The translations under genes and the position numbers were made by a program. 64,000 nucleotides of DNA from Thermohalobaculum sp963721105 (GTDB lineage: Bacteria > Pseudomonadota > Alphaproteobacteria > Rhodobacterales > Rhodobacteraceae), in contig CAVRHY010000005.1 of assembly GCA_963721105.1 (NCBI GenBank), positions 434,001 to 498,000 of the forward strand, written 5' to 3'. The notes beneath the pieces are model-generated. The model was not told the origin of the DNA and made no database searches. It saw nothing but the letters and a program-made list of their open reading frames with translations. Within the stretch, counting starts at the first letter, position 1; every line of letters starts with the position of its first letter. Positions 30,960 to 40,488 of the stretch are shown here, piece by piece.

Positions 30960-31058
30960 AGCCGCTCCCGCGCCTGTGCGGCGTCCATCAAACCGATCGC
31001 TGCCGGGTAACCGGCAACGCCCCCGCGCGGGTGACGTTGCCCGGGCCGGCGCAGTGGC

Positions 31059-31736
31059 TCAACTCTGGCGCCACCGCCTGGTCGCGGCGCCGAGCCCGCC
31101 GAGCGCGCCGATCATCAGCCAGATCGAGGCCGGCAGCGGCACGGTGGGCGGCGGCGGCGGCGGAGCATCCGTCCCGCCCGTCAGCTCGAAGAACGCGTTG
31201 TCGACATAGCCGTCGTTGTTGATGCCGGTCTGCCGGTTCGAGCTGACCGTGAACAGCAGGCTGGCGGTGTCGACCGGAACGCTGCCGGTGACCGACTGGA
31301 AGTTCGGCGCGTTGCCCGCGACCAGCGAATCGGGCCAGATGATCGGCTCCAGGGTCAACGACGTCAGGCTCTGCGTGGCGAGCACATTGGACGCCGAATC
31401 ACGAAACGAGACGCTGAAGGTGGACGAATCGCGGTGCGCGCGGAATCCGAAAAGATCCGCCGACATGACGAAGCCCAGACCGCCGGCCGCCAGATCGGTG
31501 AGCTCCGACGCCGTCAGACTATAGACCTGCGTAATCGACAGGTTATCGGCAGTACCGGCGCTGTAGTAAGGGCCGGTGTCGATCCGACCATCGTCACGAA
31601 TACCCCAGGTGCCGGTCCAGCCGCTGGTCCGATCATCGAATGTTCCGTTCACGACCACCGTTGCCGCCTGGGCGACGCAAGGCAGCGCCAAAGTTGCCGC
31701 AATGAGAACGGCCTTTGGGAGAATACAACCCTGCAT
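31059..31736 (-). CDS. VPLPA-CTERM sorting-signal exported protein
   Basis: The 225-residue protein has a signal peptide (residues 1-24, ending VAQA) and a beta-rich body beginning TVVVNGTFDDRTSGWTG, like carbohydrate-binding or PEP-CTERM surface proteins. A poly-Pro hinge precedes the C-terminal tripartite signal: VPLPASIWLM, a hydrophobic helix, then a basic RRWR end. This is the VPLPA-CTERM form of exosortase-type signals typical of Rhodobacterales. It should be cleaved and exported or anchored at the outer surface. An AGAAGGA ribosome site precedes the ATG, and it has its own promoter. It sits between coxD and coxE and has lower GC than its neighbours, suggesting insertion. No exosortase is in view. 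Confidence 0.88.
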   Translation of the reverse strand: MQGCILPKAVLIAATLALPCVAQAATVVVNGTFDDRTSGWTGTWGIRDDGRIDTGPYYSAGTADNLSITQVYSLTASELTDLAAGGLGFVMSADLFGFRAHRDSSTFSVSFRDSASNVLATQSLTSLTLEPIIWPDSLVAGNAPNFQSVTGSVPVDTASLLFTVSSNRQTGINNDGYVDNAFFELTGGTDAPPPPPPTVPLPASIWLMIGALGGLGAATRRWRQS

Positions 31737-31774
31737 TGAAATATTCCTTCTCTTACAGGCGTTTAGATGGGCAA

Positions 31775-31803
31775 CTTTTAGAGATTTTCTCGCCGAGCGT
31801 CAA
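31775..31803 (-). promoter_or_regulatory. candidate promoter of the VPLPA-CTERM gene
   Basis: On the minus strand, TTGACG (31803-31798) and TAAAAG (31780-31775) are 17 bp apart, about 40 bp before the ATG at 31736. The region is AT-rich relative to the window and begins 24 bp after the coxD stop. The inserted gene therefore seems to be transcribed independently. Confidence 0.5.
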
Positions 31804-31826
31804 GCATCCTCGCAAAATGCGAATGA

Positions 31827-32741
31827 TCACTCCACAGCGGCGCTTGCCGTCCGCAGGTCGTCGAGAATCCGCCTGGCCTCCGACCCCTGGAAGCGGGCGA
31901 TGTCGTCCTGATATTTCAGCAGCGCCCCCAGCGTGTCGGTGATGACCTCCGGACTCAGCGCCAGCGCGTCCAGCGCCACCAGCGACTTGGCCCAGTCGAT
32001 CGTCTCGGCGACGCCGGGGCGTTTGAACAGGTCCTCCGAGCGCAGGCGCTGGACGAAGGCGACGACCTCGGCCGAGAGCTGCTTCGACGCCTCGGGCGCA
32101 CGCGACTCGAGAATGGCCAGCTCGCGCTCGGCGTCCGGGTAGTCGACCCAGTGATAAAGGCAGCGCCGCTTCAGTGCGTCGTGCACCTCGCGCGTGCGGT
32201 TCGAGGTGATGACGACGATCGGCGGGTGCTTGGCCTTCACGGTCCCCAGCTCGGGGATCGTCACCTGGAAGTCCGACAGCGCCTCCAGCAGGAATGCCTC
32301 GAACGGCTCGTCCGTGCGGTCGATCTCGTCGATCAGCAGGACAGGCGGCCCCCCGACCTGCGGCTCCATCGCCTCCAGCAGCGGGCGACGCGTCAGGAAC
32401 CGCTCCGAGAACAACTCGGAGCTCAACGACTCGCGGTCGCGGTCGCCGGCCGCCTCGGCCAGCCGGATCTCGATCATCTGCGCCGGGTAGTTCCACTCGT
32501 AGACCGCCGAGGAGGCGTCGAGTCCCTCGTAGCACTGCAGCCGGATCAGCCGGCGCTGCAGGGCCGCCGCCAGCGCCTTGGCGATCTCGGTCTTGCCGAC
32601 GCCGGCCTCGCCTTCCAGGAACAGCGGCCGGCCGAGCTTCAGCGACAGGAACACCACCGTCGCCAGCGACCGGCCGCAGATATAGCCGGTGCCGGACAGC
32701 AGCGCCTGCGTGTCGTCGATCGAAGTCGGCAGGTCGGTCAT
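31827..32741 (-). CDS. coxD: CoxD-like MoxR-family AAA+ ATPase
   Basis: A MoxR-type chaperone ATPase that works with a VWA partner (CoxE). The 304-residue protein has Walker A LFLEGEAGVGKTEIAKAL, Walker B PVLLIDEIDRTDEPFEAFLLEAL, sensor 1 IVVITSNRTREVHDALKRRC and the pre-sensor block IQLQCYEGLD-like (RLQCYEGLDASSAVYEWNY). The start MTDLPTSIDD at 32741 is chosen. In-frame codons further upstream to 32798 are Arg/Ala-rich and unlikely. In relatives it lies directly before coxE. Here a 0.7-kb exported-protein gene intervenes. Confidence 0.93.
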   Translation of the reverse strand: MTDLPTSIDDTQALLSGTGYICGRSLATVVFLSLKLGRPLFLEGEAGVGKTEIAKALAAALQRRLIRLQCYEGLDASSAVYEWNYPAQMIEIRLAEAAGDRDRESLSSELFSERFLTRRPLLEAMEPQVGGPPVLLIDEIDRTDEPFEAFLLEALSDFQVTIPELGTVKAKHPPIVVITSNRTREVHDALKRRCLYHWVDYPDAERELAILESRAPEASKQLSAEVVAFVQRLRSEDLFKRPGVAETIDWAKSLVALDALALSPEVITDTLGALLKYQDDIARFQGSEARRILDDLRTASAAVE

Positions 32742-32816
32742 GTCGCCTCGCATCCGTCGCCCGGGCCCTCGCCTAGCGGCACGGGCGGCGCGATGCAATC
32801 GCCAGCGGCGCCGCGC

Positions 32817-34575
32817 CTACTCGGCCGCATCGTTGAAGCGCTGCTCGGCACCGTGCGGGTCATCATCGTAGTGCTCCTCCAGCTCGCGCTGGCGCGGCCA
32901 CCACTCGGGGTGATGCACGCGGATCCAGTCCAGCGTCTTCTCGCGCAGCCGGCAATGCATGTTCCATGCCGTCGTCGCGTCCTTCGCCGTGCAGTAGAAG
33001 CGCACAAGGATACCGACCTGGTTCTGGTCGACGACCAGCACCTTCAGCATCTCGTCCTGAATGACGTCCTCGTCCGCCCTGGCGATCTCCAGGTAGGCGT
33101 CGCGCAGCGCGTCGATATGCGTGCGCGGGTCCAGCGTCAGCACGAAGACGCGCGTCATCTTCTTGTCGACGATCGAATAGTTCTCGAACGGGTGTGAGAT
33201 GAAATACTGGACGGGCACGACCATACGCCGCTCATCCCAGGTCCGCAGGCAGACATAGGTGAAGAAGATCGATTCGACGTAAGCCCAGCGACCCTCGTAG
33301 TCGACGCTGTCGCCGATGCGGATGGGCTTTGCCAGGGCGATCTGCAGGCTGGAGAGGATGTTGCCCAGGATCGGCTGCGCCGCGATGCCCAGGATCACCG
33401 TCAGCACCCCGGCCGAGGCCAGCAGCGACACGCCGATCGCCTGGAAGAACTGGAGCTGCATCAGCACGACGCCGAGGCCGATGACGAAGGCGAGCAGCAG
33501 CACAATGCGGCGCACGGCGTAGATCGTGGTGTAGAGCTGGCGCTGGTGCTGGTCGTACTCGACCTCGGGACTGCCGACCATTCGGTAGGTGAAGTGCTCG
33601 ATCAACCGGTCGAGCCCGCGCAGCAGCGCCATGGTGACGGCCAGCACCATCAGGGCGATCAGCGCAGGCGACAGAATCGCCGTGATCGGCGCCGAGAAGG
33701 TGATGAAGTGGGACGTCGCCCAGTACAGCGGCGCCGTCGCGCCCAGCAACGCCAGCGGGGTGCGCGCCGCGAAGAAGGCGTTCGACGCCGCAGGCCACGG
33801 CGCCGCGGTGGCCAACCAGCCTAGGATTACGCGCAGGACGACGAATATCCCCACCGCCAGCAGCAGGACGATCGGCAGGGCGACCATCTCCCAGTAGTGC
33901 AGCGACAGCCAGTTCTGCTCCTGCCACTTGGGCGGGAAACCATTCGTGCAGCCAGCCTGGCCCGTAGCGCCCGTAGAGCGCGTCGATATTGGCGACGCTC
34001 TGCGGCGCGAAGACCCAGACGGGGTCGGCACCCTCCGGCTTCACGCGCCTCAGGCGCAGCGGCACCGAGTGGTCGCCAATGTCGAGCCGGCCAACGACCA
34101 GGCTGCGGCGCCGTTCGCCGGCACGCGGCTGATTGCCGGCGCCACCCTCGACCAGCGCGTCGGGCCGGTCGGGCAGCGTGCCCCAGTCCAGCCAGACATG
34201 GTTCTCGATGATGGTATCCAGCTTGCGCGCCAGCTCCGGCCCGAGACCGGCCTGCTGCTCGACACGGGTACCGGACAGGTCCAGCACGTGCGCGGCCTCG
34301 CGGTAGCGGCCTGCGCGGGCGGCCGAGAGAAAGCTCTCGATGGCGCCCATCGGAGTGGTGCGGTCCAGCGTCTTCGGCGCCGGGGGCAGGCCGGGGTTCA
34401 GGGTCTCGACCGGGAACCACGCATCGTCCGGCCCCTGCGTCGCCGAGGACGACCCGCCGGAGGATGGGGGTGCGAGAGGGTTGGCTGACTGGGCCGCGGC
34501 CTGCCCCGCCCAGCCCAGCCAAAGACCGAGCAAAAGAAGGACTGTCCGGATCAGGGGGCTTCCGGTCATCTTCAC
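32817..34575 (-). CDS. MscS-family mechanosensitive channel, one apparent frameshift
   Basis: A signal peptide (ending AAAQS) leads a periplasmic domain of about 190 residues. Four or five membrane segments follow, then the MscS pore and beta domains. The pore-lining region is SAGVLTVILGIAAQPILGNILSSLQIA, followed by KPIRIGDSVDYEGRWAYVESIFFTYVCLRTWD. Conductance through a tension-gated pore is the family function. One extra A/T near 33936-33939 breaks the frame at WLHEWFP|PKWQEQNW. Repaired, it is 585 residues. The first domain (TPMGAIESFLSAARAGRYREAAHVLDL) is shared with large MscS homologues. It is monocistronic, about 150 bp upstream of the mgtE end. Confidence 0.9.
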
Positions 34576-34735
34576 CTATCGCGCGCCGACCGAATATGGT
34601 TCCCGGGACCGCCGGAAGCGCGGAGCCGACGCCCATGCAACCTGGTCTCGCCACGAGAGCCGGGTCGTCCGCCGCCCTTCCGAACGAGGGCGAGACGCGG
34701 ACCCGCAGACGCAACGGGGCCGGAGGATCAGCGGT

Positions 34736-36125
34736 TCAGATCAGGACGAGGCTGGCGAGGCCCAGGAACGCGAAGAAGCCGACGATATCGGTCACGGTCG
34801 TGACGAACGTGCCGGAGGCCAGCGCCGGGTCGGCGCCCACCCGGTCGAGCACCATCGGAATGAGAATTCCCGGCCAGCCCGGCGGCAAGCATGTTGACGA
34901 TCATCGCCGCGCCGATGACGGCGGCCAGCAGCGGGTCGCCGAACCAGCCATAGGTGATGGCCGCCATGATGCCGGCGAAGGCCAGCCCGTTCGCGATGCC
35001 GACCCCCGCCTCGCGGCCGATCACGCGCCAGGCGTTCGAGCGCGTCAGGTCGCGCGTCGCCAGCGCGCGCACCGCCACCGTCAGCGTCTGCGTGCCGCCA
35101 TTGCCGCCCATCGAGGCGACGATCGGCATCAGCACGGCCAGCGCCACCAGCGCCGCGATCTGCGCCTGGAAGATGCCGATGACCAGCGATGCCATGATCG
35201 CCGTTACAAGATTGACGGCCAGCCACGGCACGCGGCGCTTGCAGATCTCCCAGACCGAATCCGAGATCTCCTCGTCGCCGACGCCGCCCAGCAGCATCAG
35301 GTCCTCGTGGTGCTCCTCCTGCATCACCTCGACGGCGTCGTCGATGGTGATGACGCCGATCAGCCGGCCGTCCTCGTCGACCACGGGAGCCGAGACCAGG
35401 TGGTACTGATTGAAGGCGTAGGCGACGTCCTCCTGCGCATCCAGAACGCCGACGGTGCGGAACTCCTCGTCCATCAGCGAGCCGAGCGTCACCGGCCGGC
35501 GCGAGGCCATGATCTTCGACAGCGGGATCGTGCCGACGGGCTTCATCGCCGCATCGACGACGATGACGTCGTAGAACTGCTCGGCCAGGTCCTCGGCGGC
35601 GCGCATCCAGTCGATCATCTGGCCGACTGTCCAGTAGGGCGGCGCCTTGACCAGGTCGCGCTGCATCAGGCGGCCGGCCGAGTACTCCGGATAGGTCAGC
35701 GACTGCGCGACGGCGACGCGGTCCGCCGGGTCCAGCGCCGCCAGCACCTCGCGCCGCTCGTCCTCCTCCAGGTCCTCGACCAGGTAGACGACGTCGTCGG
35801 TCTCCAGCTCGCGCGCCGCCTCGGCGACCTGGGCGGGCTCGAGGATGCCGAGCACGTCGTCGCGAACTCCCTCCTCCAGCTCGGCCAGCACCTCGGGGTC
35901 GATGTCCGACCAGGCGAGCTCGATCAGCGCGCGGCGGTCGTCGGTGTCGATCTGCTCGAACAGGTCGGCGATGTCGGCGACGTGCAGCTCGTCGATGCAG
36001 GCGACGACCGTCTCGCGGTCGCCGGCGCGAACCGCGTCGCGCACCGCGTCGACGATGGCCGGGTCCAGGCCGTACTCGTCCTCGCGGCGCTCGCGCGGAT
36101 CGGTCTCGGGCGTCTGCTCGGCCAT
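34736..36125 (-). CDS. mgtE: MgtE magnesium transporter, one apparent frameshift
   Basis: MgtE is a Mg2+ channel gated by its cytosolic domains. The order is a superhelical N-domain (about residues 20-125), a CBS pair (about 130-255, VGTIPLSKIMASRRPVTLGSLM and APVVDEDGRLIGVITIDDAVEVMQEE), and five C-terminal membrane helices (VPWLAVNLVTAIMASLVIGIFQ, MPIVASMGGNGGTQTLTVAVRALA). One extra base near 34869-34871 shifts the last about 45 codons. The repaired end reads ILIPMVLDRVGADPALASG and stops at 34736, giving 462 residues. The start MAEQTPETDPRE at 36125 is chosen over an upstream ATG. Confidence 0.93.
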
Positions 36126-36277
36126 GGTCCCCCCGCCTGCTGGGGCGGTTGATAGCGCGGCCGCCCGGCCTTGCCTATCGGCGGGCTGGCCACGCCGCGG
36201 GAAATTTTTCGTTGTCACGATGCAGGCTTCGACGGTCTCCTGGTTTATGTAGGCGTGATCGCGGGGTCTTCCGCGGG

Positions 36278-36496
36278 TTGACGACCGACACGGCCGTGGT
36301 CCACATCGCCGCCTCGCTCGGCAAGCCGGTCTGGAACATGCTGACCTGGGAGGGCTTCTGGCTCTACGGCAGCGGCGAGCGCACGCCGTGGTATCCCTCG
36401 ATGCGGCTGATCCGCCAGAGGCGCAGCGGCGACTGGGACGGCGTCTTCGCCGAGGTCGAGGCGCGGCTCCGCGGCTTCATCGAGGCGCGTGGGTGA
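36278..36496 (+). pseudogene. 5'-truncated glycosyltransferase remnant (GT9/heptosyltransferase-like C-terminus)
   Basis: The frame encodes only the last 70 or so residues of a GT9-like glycosyltransferase, of the kind often fused to TPR repeats: TTDTAVVHIAASLGKPVW, then TPWYPSMRLIRQRRSGDWDGV. The conserved upstream catalytic and TPR portions are missing. The sequence before LTTDT has no homology and runs straight into the mgtE upstream region. The end overlaps the GTG of the DUF6165 gene (GTGA), a typical pairing, so the downstream half of an operon was kept. A TTG at 36278 could start a 72-residue peptide, but a functional enzyme is not possible. Confidence 0.7.
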
Positions 36497-36885
36497 GCGG
36501 CGCGATCACCATCGAGGTCTCGCCCGGCGAGCTGATCGACAGGATCACGATCCTCGAGATCAAGGCCGAGCGGATAGGCGACGCCGCGAAGCGCGCCAAC
36601 GTGCTGTCCGAACTCGAGCTCCTGAGCGCGGCGCGCGCCGCCGGCATCGCCGACGGCCCCGAGCCCGACCGCCTGGCCGAGGCGCTGCGGCAGATAAACA
36701 CCGAGCTCTGGGACATCGAGGACGCGCTCCGCGACTGCGAGCGCGCCGGCGATTTCGGCCCGCGCTTCGTCGAGCTGGCGCGCAACGTCTACCTCACCAA
36801 CGACCGCCGCGCGGCGCTGAAGCGCGAGCTCAACCTGCTGCTCGGCTCGCGCATGGTCGAGGAGAAGTCGTACCGGCCGTACTGA
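36493..36885 (+). CDS. DUF6165 family protein
   Basis: A 130-residue soluble protein beginning ITIEVSPGELIDRITILEIKAERI, with a heptad-like helical middle (LAEALRQINTELWDIEDALRDCERA) and a C-terminus RRAALKRELNLLLGSRMVEEKSYRPY. This matches DUF6165, a family usually encoded directly after TPR/GT9-type glycosyltransferases, as it is here after the remnant. The start is GTG at 36493, overlapping the remnant's stop. Biochemical function unknown. Its survival while the partner is truncated is notable. Confidence 0.75.
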   Translation: MSGAITIEVSPGELIDRITILEIKAERIGDAAKRANVLSELELLSAARAAGIADGPEPDRLAEALRQINTELWDIEDALRDCERAGDFGPRFVELARNVYLTNDRRAALKRELNLLLGSRMVEEKSYRPY

Positions 36886-37112
36886 GTCGCCGCCGATCCC
36901 GCTGTCGCCTCCAAGCTCCGCCGCCTGCTCGCACGCCGCCCCGCAACCGCCGACCCCGGGGCCACCGCCCACACCATCGGCCCGACCTCGTCGGGCCTTC
37001 CCCAGCCATCCCTTCCCGACAACTCCGAACCCCGAGCAACGCCGACGATAAAAGCCGCCGACGCCGCCTGCTCCTCGGCCGAAAGCGAAGCGACAGGCCG
37101 AGGGTATGTTTC

Positions 37113-37133
37113 ATGCGGGCGACCAGCCCGCAT
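37113..37133. terminator. bidirectional hairpin between convergent genes
   Basis: ATGCGGGC-GACCA-GCCCGCAT forms a perfect 8-bp stem with a 5-nt loop. It lies 36 bp beyond the end of the minus-strand DUF2244 gene and 228 bp after the DUF6165 gene. No T-run, so terminator function is inferred from the convergent position. Confidence 0.45.
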
Positions 37134-37169
37134 CCCGCCAAGCTCGCTCCGCCAGCCTTGAACCGCCGG

Positions 37170-37727
37170 TCACAGCCGCAGCGCCCGGGTCAGCGCCGCC
37201 TCGATCTCGTCGGCCAGCGCGACGCGCTCCTCGGGCGACAGGAAAGCGCCCAGCTCGATCTCGCGCCCGCCGCCCGCCAGAGTCAGGTAATCCTCGACCT
37301 TCGCTTCCTTGTGCAGCCGCAGGCGCACGCGCATCGGGTCGGCCGCCCAGCGCAGCACGCGCCCGTCGGTCTCGCGCCGCTCGACGCGCACCTCGTCCGG
37401 CCAGACCGCCAGCCACTCGCCCATGCGCAGCGCCCGCGCGTTGCGGCGGAAGGCGTAACGCAGCGAAAGGAAGGGGATGACCAGGAAGACCGCCAGCGGC
37501 CAGAAGACCTTCGTCCCGGCCAGCGCGATCAGCGGCAGCGCCAGCCCGGCGGCGGCGGCGCCCAGCGCAACGCGGTAGCCGCGGCGGGTCAGCGACTGGT
37601 TCGGCCAGAGCGTGACCTCGTAGACCGGCGGGTCGGTCCGGTCTCGCCATTGCGGGCCTGAAACGCGCGCGGCCGGGGGCGTGCCCCCGGCCGGGTCGTC
37701 GGGTTCGGGCCGGTCCGGCCCAGTCAC
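37170..37727 (-). CDS. DUF2244 domain membrane protein
   Basis: A 185-residue protein with two membrane helices (RVALGAAAAGLALPLIALAG and VFWPLAVFLVIPFLSLRYAFRRNA) and a C-terminal beta-rich cytosolic part (EWLAVWPDEVRVERRETDGRVLRW). This matches DUF2244, often found next to cytochrome oxidase genes in alphaproteobacteria. It starts 1 bp from the coxA stop, so it is probably the distal gene of a coxA transcript. The exact role is unknown. Confidence 0.85.
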   Translation of the reverse strand: MTGPDRPEPDDPAGGTPPAARVSGPQWRDRTDPPVYEVTLWPNQSLTRRGYRVALGAAAAGLALPLIALAGTKVFWPLAVFLVIPFLSLRYAFRRNARALRMGEWLAVWPDEVRVERRETDGRVLRWAADPMRVRLRLHKEAKVEDYLTLAGGGREIELGAFLSPEERVALADEIEAALTRALRL

Positions 37728-37728
37728 C

Positions 37729-39355
37729 TCAGTGGTGGGCCGGGTGCTGCTTGTCCCAGTCGCCGACCGTCGGAAGCACCTCGAAGGTGTGCGCCGGCGG
37801 CGGGTTCGGCAGCGTCCACTCCAGCGTGCCGTAGATGTCCTCCCAGTAGTTGGGATTGGTCACCCGCGCGCCGCGCGTCACCGTGTAGAGCATGATGCCG
37901 ATGAACAGGACGAAGCTGGCACCCGAGATGAAGGAGCCGATCGACGACCACCAGTGCCAGTAGGCAAATGCCTCCGGGTAGTCGATATAGCGCCGCGGCA
38001 TGCCCTGCCGGCCCAGGAAGTGCTGCGGGAAGAAGGTCAGGTTGGCGCCGATGAACAGCGTCCAGAACTGGATCTTGCCCCACATCTCCGGGTACTGGCG
38101 GCCCGAGATCTTGCCGATCCAGTAGTAGAAGCCGGCGAGGATGCCGAAGGCGGCGCCGAGGCTCATCACGTAGTGGAAGTGCGCCACGACGTAGTAGGTG
38201 TCGTGATAGGCGCGGTCGACGCCGGCCTGGCTCAGCACGATGCCGGTCACGCCGCCGAAGGTGAACAGGAAGATGAAGCCGATGGCGTAGAGCATCGGCG
38301 TCTTGAACTCGATCGACCCGCCCCACATCGTGGCGATCCACGAGAAGATCTTGATGCCCGTCGGCACCGCGATCGTCAGCGTCGCCAGCATGAAGTAGGC
38401 CTGCGAGTTCAGCGACATGCCGACCGTGTACATGTGGTGCGCCCAGACCACGAAGCCCAGCGCCGAGATGATCAGCATGGCGAAGACCATGCCGGCATAC
38501 CCGAAGATCGGCTTGCGGCTGAAGGTCGAGACGATGTGGCTGATGATGCCGAAGCCCGGCACGATCAGCATGTAGACCTCGGGGTGGCCGAAGAACCAGA
38601 AGATGTGCTGGTAGAGCAGCGGGTCGCCGCCGCCGGCCGGCTGGAAGAACGAGCGTGCCGAAGTTGCGGTCGGTCAGCAGCATGGTGATGGCGCCGGCCA
38701 GCACCGGCAGCGAGAGCAGGATCATCCACGCGGTCGCGAAGATCGCCCAGGGGAACAGCGGCACCTTCATCAGCCGCATGCCCGGCGCGCGCATGTTCAG
38801 GAAGGTCGTGATCATGTTGATCGCGCCCAGGATCGACGAGGCGCCCGACAGGTGCAGCGCGAAGATGCCGAAGTCGGTCGCCATGCCCTCTTCCGAGGTC
38901 GAGAGCGGCGGGTACAGCACCCAGCCGACGCCCGAGCCCGCCTGGGCGTTGCCGCCGGGCGCCAGGATCGAGCAGATCGCCAGCGTCGAGCCCGCGACGT
39001 ACAGCCAGTAGCTGAGGTTGTTCATGCGCGGGAACGCCATGTCCGGCGCGCCGATGTGCAGCGGCATGAAGTAGTTGCCGAAGCCGCCGAACATCGCCGG
39101 GATGATGACGAAGAACATCATCAGGATGCCGTGGCCGGTGATGATGACGTTCCAGGTGTGCCCGTTCGCCATGTACTGGACGCCCGGATGCATCAGCTCG
39201 AGGCGCATGTACATCGACAACGCGATGGCGATGGTGCCCATCACGGCGGACGTGATCAGGTAGAGAATCCCGATATCCTTGTGGTTCGTCGAGCAGAACC
39301 AGCGGGTGAAGAAGCCGGGGTGGTGTTCGTGCGCGTGGACGGCCGCGTCTGCCAT
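37729..39355 (-). CDS. ctaD: cytochrome c oxidase subunit I (aa3 type), one apparent frameshift
   Basis: Subunit I binds heme a and the heme a3-CuB centre that reduces oxygen. The family start FTRWFCSTNHKDIGILYL, the heme-ligand regions (WNVIITGHGILMMFFVI), the CuB His-Tyr motif FWFFGHPEVYMLIVPGFG, HHMYTVGM, and VVAHFHYVMSLGA are present. Twelve membrane helices are expected. One extra base at about 38650 breaks the frame between RNFGT and FFQPAGGGDP. Repaired, it is 541 residues, the usual length. As in several Rhodobacterales, it is separate from subunits II and III. DUF2244 follows immediately. Confidence 0.95.
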
Positions 39356-39525
39356 ATGTCGGGCTCCTGGTGGTGTCGTGCGGACGGCCGTCCCCCGGCC
39401 GCCAGATGATGCACCAGAGGGTTTAGCCCGGCCGGAACGTCCGGGCAACGGTCAGACTTGCCGCAGGAGTCGCATGGCCGGCTCTGTTGCAGGGGTATCT
39501 GCGGCGGGCCGGGCCGCGCGCAGGC

Positions 39526-40167
39526 TCAGCCCAGCATCCCGGCGGCGCGGACCAGCAGCGTGCCCCCCAGCGCGGTGAAGAAGACCGCCACCCCGGCGGT
39601 GATCCAGCGCCCGGCCCGGGCGTAGGCCGCCGCGGCCGGCCGGGTCGAGAAGGCGAGCGCGTAGCCGGCGTGGATCAGCCCGGCCAGCGCCGAGGCGCCG
39701 CCGATCATCGTCAGCATGGCCGCGGGCGTGGCCGTGCCGGCCGGGAAGATCGTCACCAGCACCAGCCAGGTCGTCAGCGCCTTCGGATTCAGCGCCAGCA
39801 CGCCCAGCGTCACCGCGAAGGCCGTTCGCGGCGTCACGGCGCGGGCGCCGGTGCTGGCCGCGGTCCAGCCCCAGGCGCGCCGCGCGTAGCGCGAGGCGAA
39901 CCAGAGCAGCAGCGCGCCCCCCAGCGCGGAGAGCGCCGGCGCCAGCCAGGGCGCCTGCCGGAACGCCACCGCCGCGCCCAGCACCGCCGCCGAGGCCCAG
40001 CCGCAGACGCCCAGCGACACGGCCGGCACGACCGCCAGCGCCGCCCGCCGCCCGGAGCCAAGCGCGATGGCGATGGTGTTGAAGACGTTCGGCCCGGGAG
40101 AGGCTACGTTGGCGCCGAAGATGGCCAGCGCCGTCGCGATCTCGGTCCAGGGAAAGGGCGTGGCCAT
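39526..40167 (-). CDS. LysE/RhtB-family exporter
   Basis: A 213-residue inner-membrane protein with six hydrophobic segments and the LysE-family N-terminus (ALAIFGANVASPGPNVFNTIAIALGSGRRAAL), including the conserved SPGPN. The middle block LGVLALNPKALTTWLVLVTIF is also typical. This family exports amino acids and related metabolites. The substrate cannot be told. It is monocistronic, 170 bp from coxA. Confidence 0.9.
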   Translation of the reverse strand: MATPFPWTEIATALAIFGANVASPGPNVFNTIAIALGSGRRAALAVVPAVSLGVCGWASAAVLGAAVAFRQAPWLAPALSALGGALLLWFASRYARRAWGWTAASTGARAVTPRTAFAVTLGVLALNPKALTTWLVLVTIFPAGTATPAAMLTMIGGASALAGLIHAGYALAFSTRPAAAAYARAGRWITAGVAVFFTALGGTLLVRAAGMLG

Positions 40168-40399
40168 CGTGCGGAACCCTGCTGCCGGTCGCCGGGCGGG
40201 TCAATGCAGCCGGGCGATGCTGCGGGTCGGCGCCACCCGCGGGCGGAGCAGCGGGACGGATGCCGCCGCCACCGCGCTGCCCGGGCCGCGCGCTCCGGTC
40301 CGGCGATCCACCCCCTTTCGGTCGGTCCGCGGATCGCTAAGGTGCAACCGGGTGCGGTGCAGGTCATTGCACCCGGACAAGACAGGGGATGGCCGCCGC

Positions 40400-40459
40400 A
40401 TGCCTGACGCCAGCCAACCGACGCCGCCATGCTGGCCGCCATGCTGGCCGCCATGCTGA
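40400..40459 (+). CDS. candidate 19-residue Cys-Pro-Trp leader peptide upstream of terC
   Basis: An ATG with an AGGGG sequence 11 bp upstream opens a short frame MPDASQPTPPCWPPCWPPC ending in TGA at 40457-40459. The CWPPCWPPC tail comes from the 12-bp repeat. It lies about 100 bp before the TerC metal-exporter gene on the same strand. A cysteine-rich uORF before a metal transporter could act as a translational sensor. Against this, the composition may simply reflect repeat expansion. Confidence 0.3.
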   Translation: MPDASQPTPPCWPPCWPPC

Positions 40460-40488
40460 CCGTCACGCTGGCCGCCATGCTGACCGTC
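40429..40488 (+). repeat. 12-bp tandem repeat, five copies
   Basis: Five consecutive 12-bp units have the pattern ATGCTGGCCGCC, ATGCTGGCCGCC, ATGCTGACCGTC, ACGCTGGCCGCC, ATGCTGACCGTC. They differ at no more than three positions. The unit is a multiple of three, so every frame stays open or closed as a block. It sits about 75 bp upstream of terC. Confidence 0.85.

Noticed and set aside
40429..40488. Five tandem units considered as a CRISPR-like array
   Set aside because: The 12-bp units have no spacers and no cas genes nearby; it is a simple tandem repeat.
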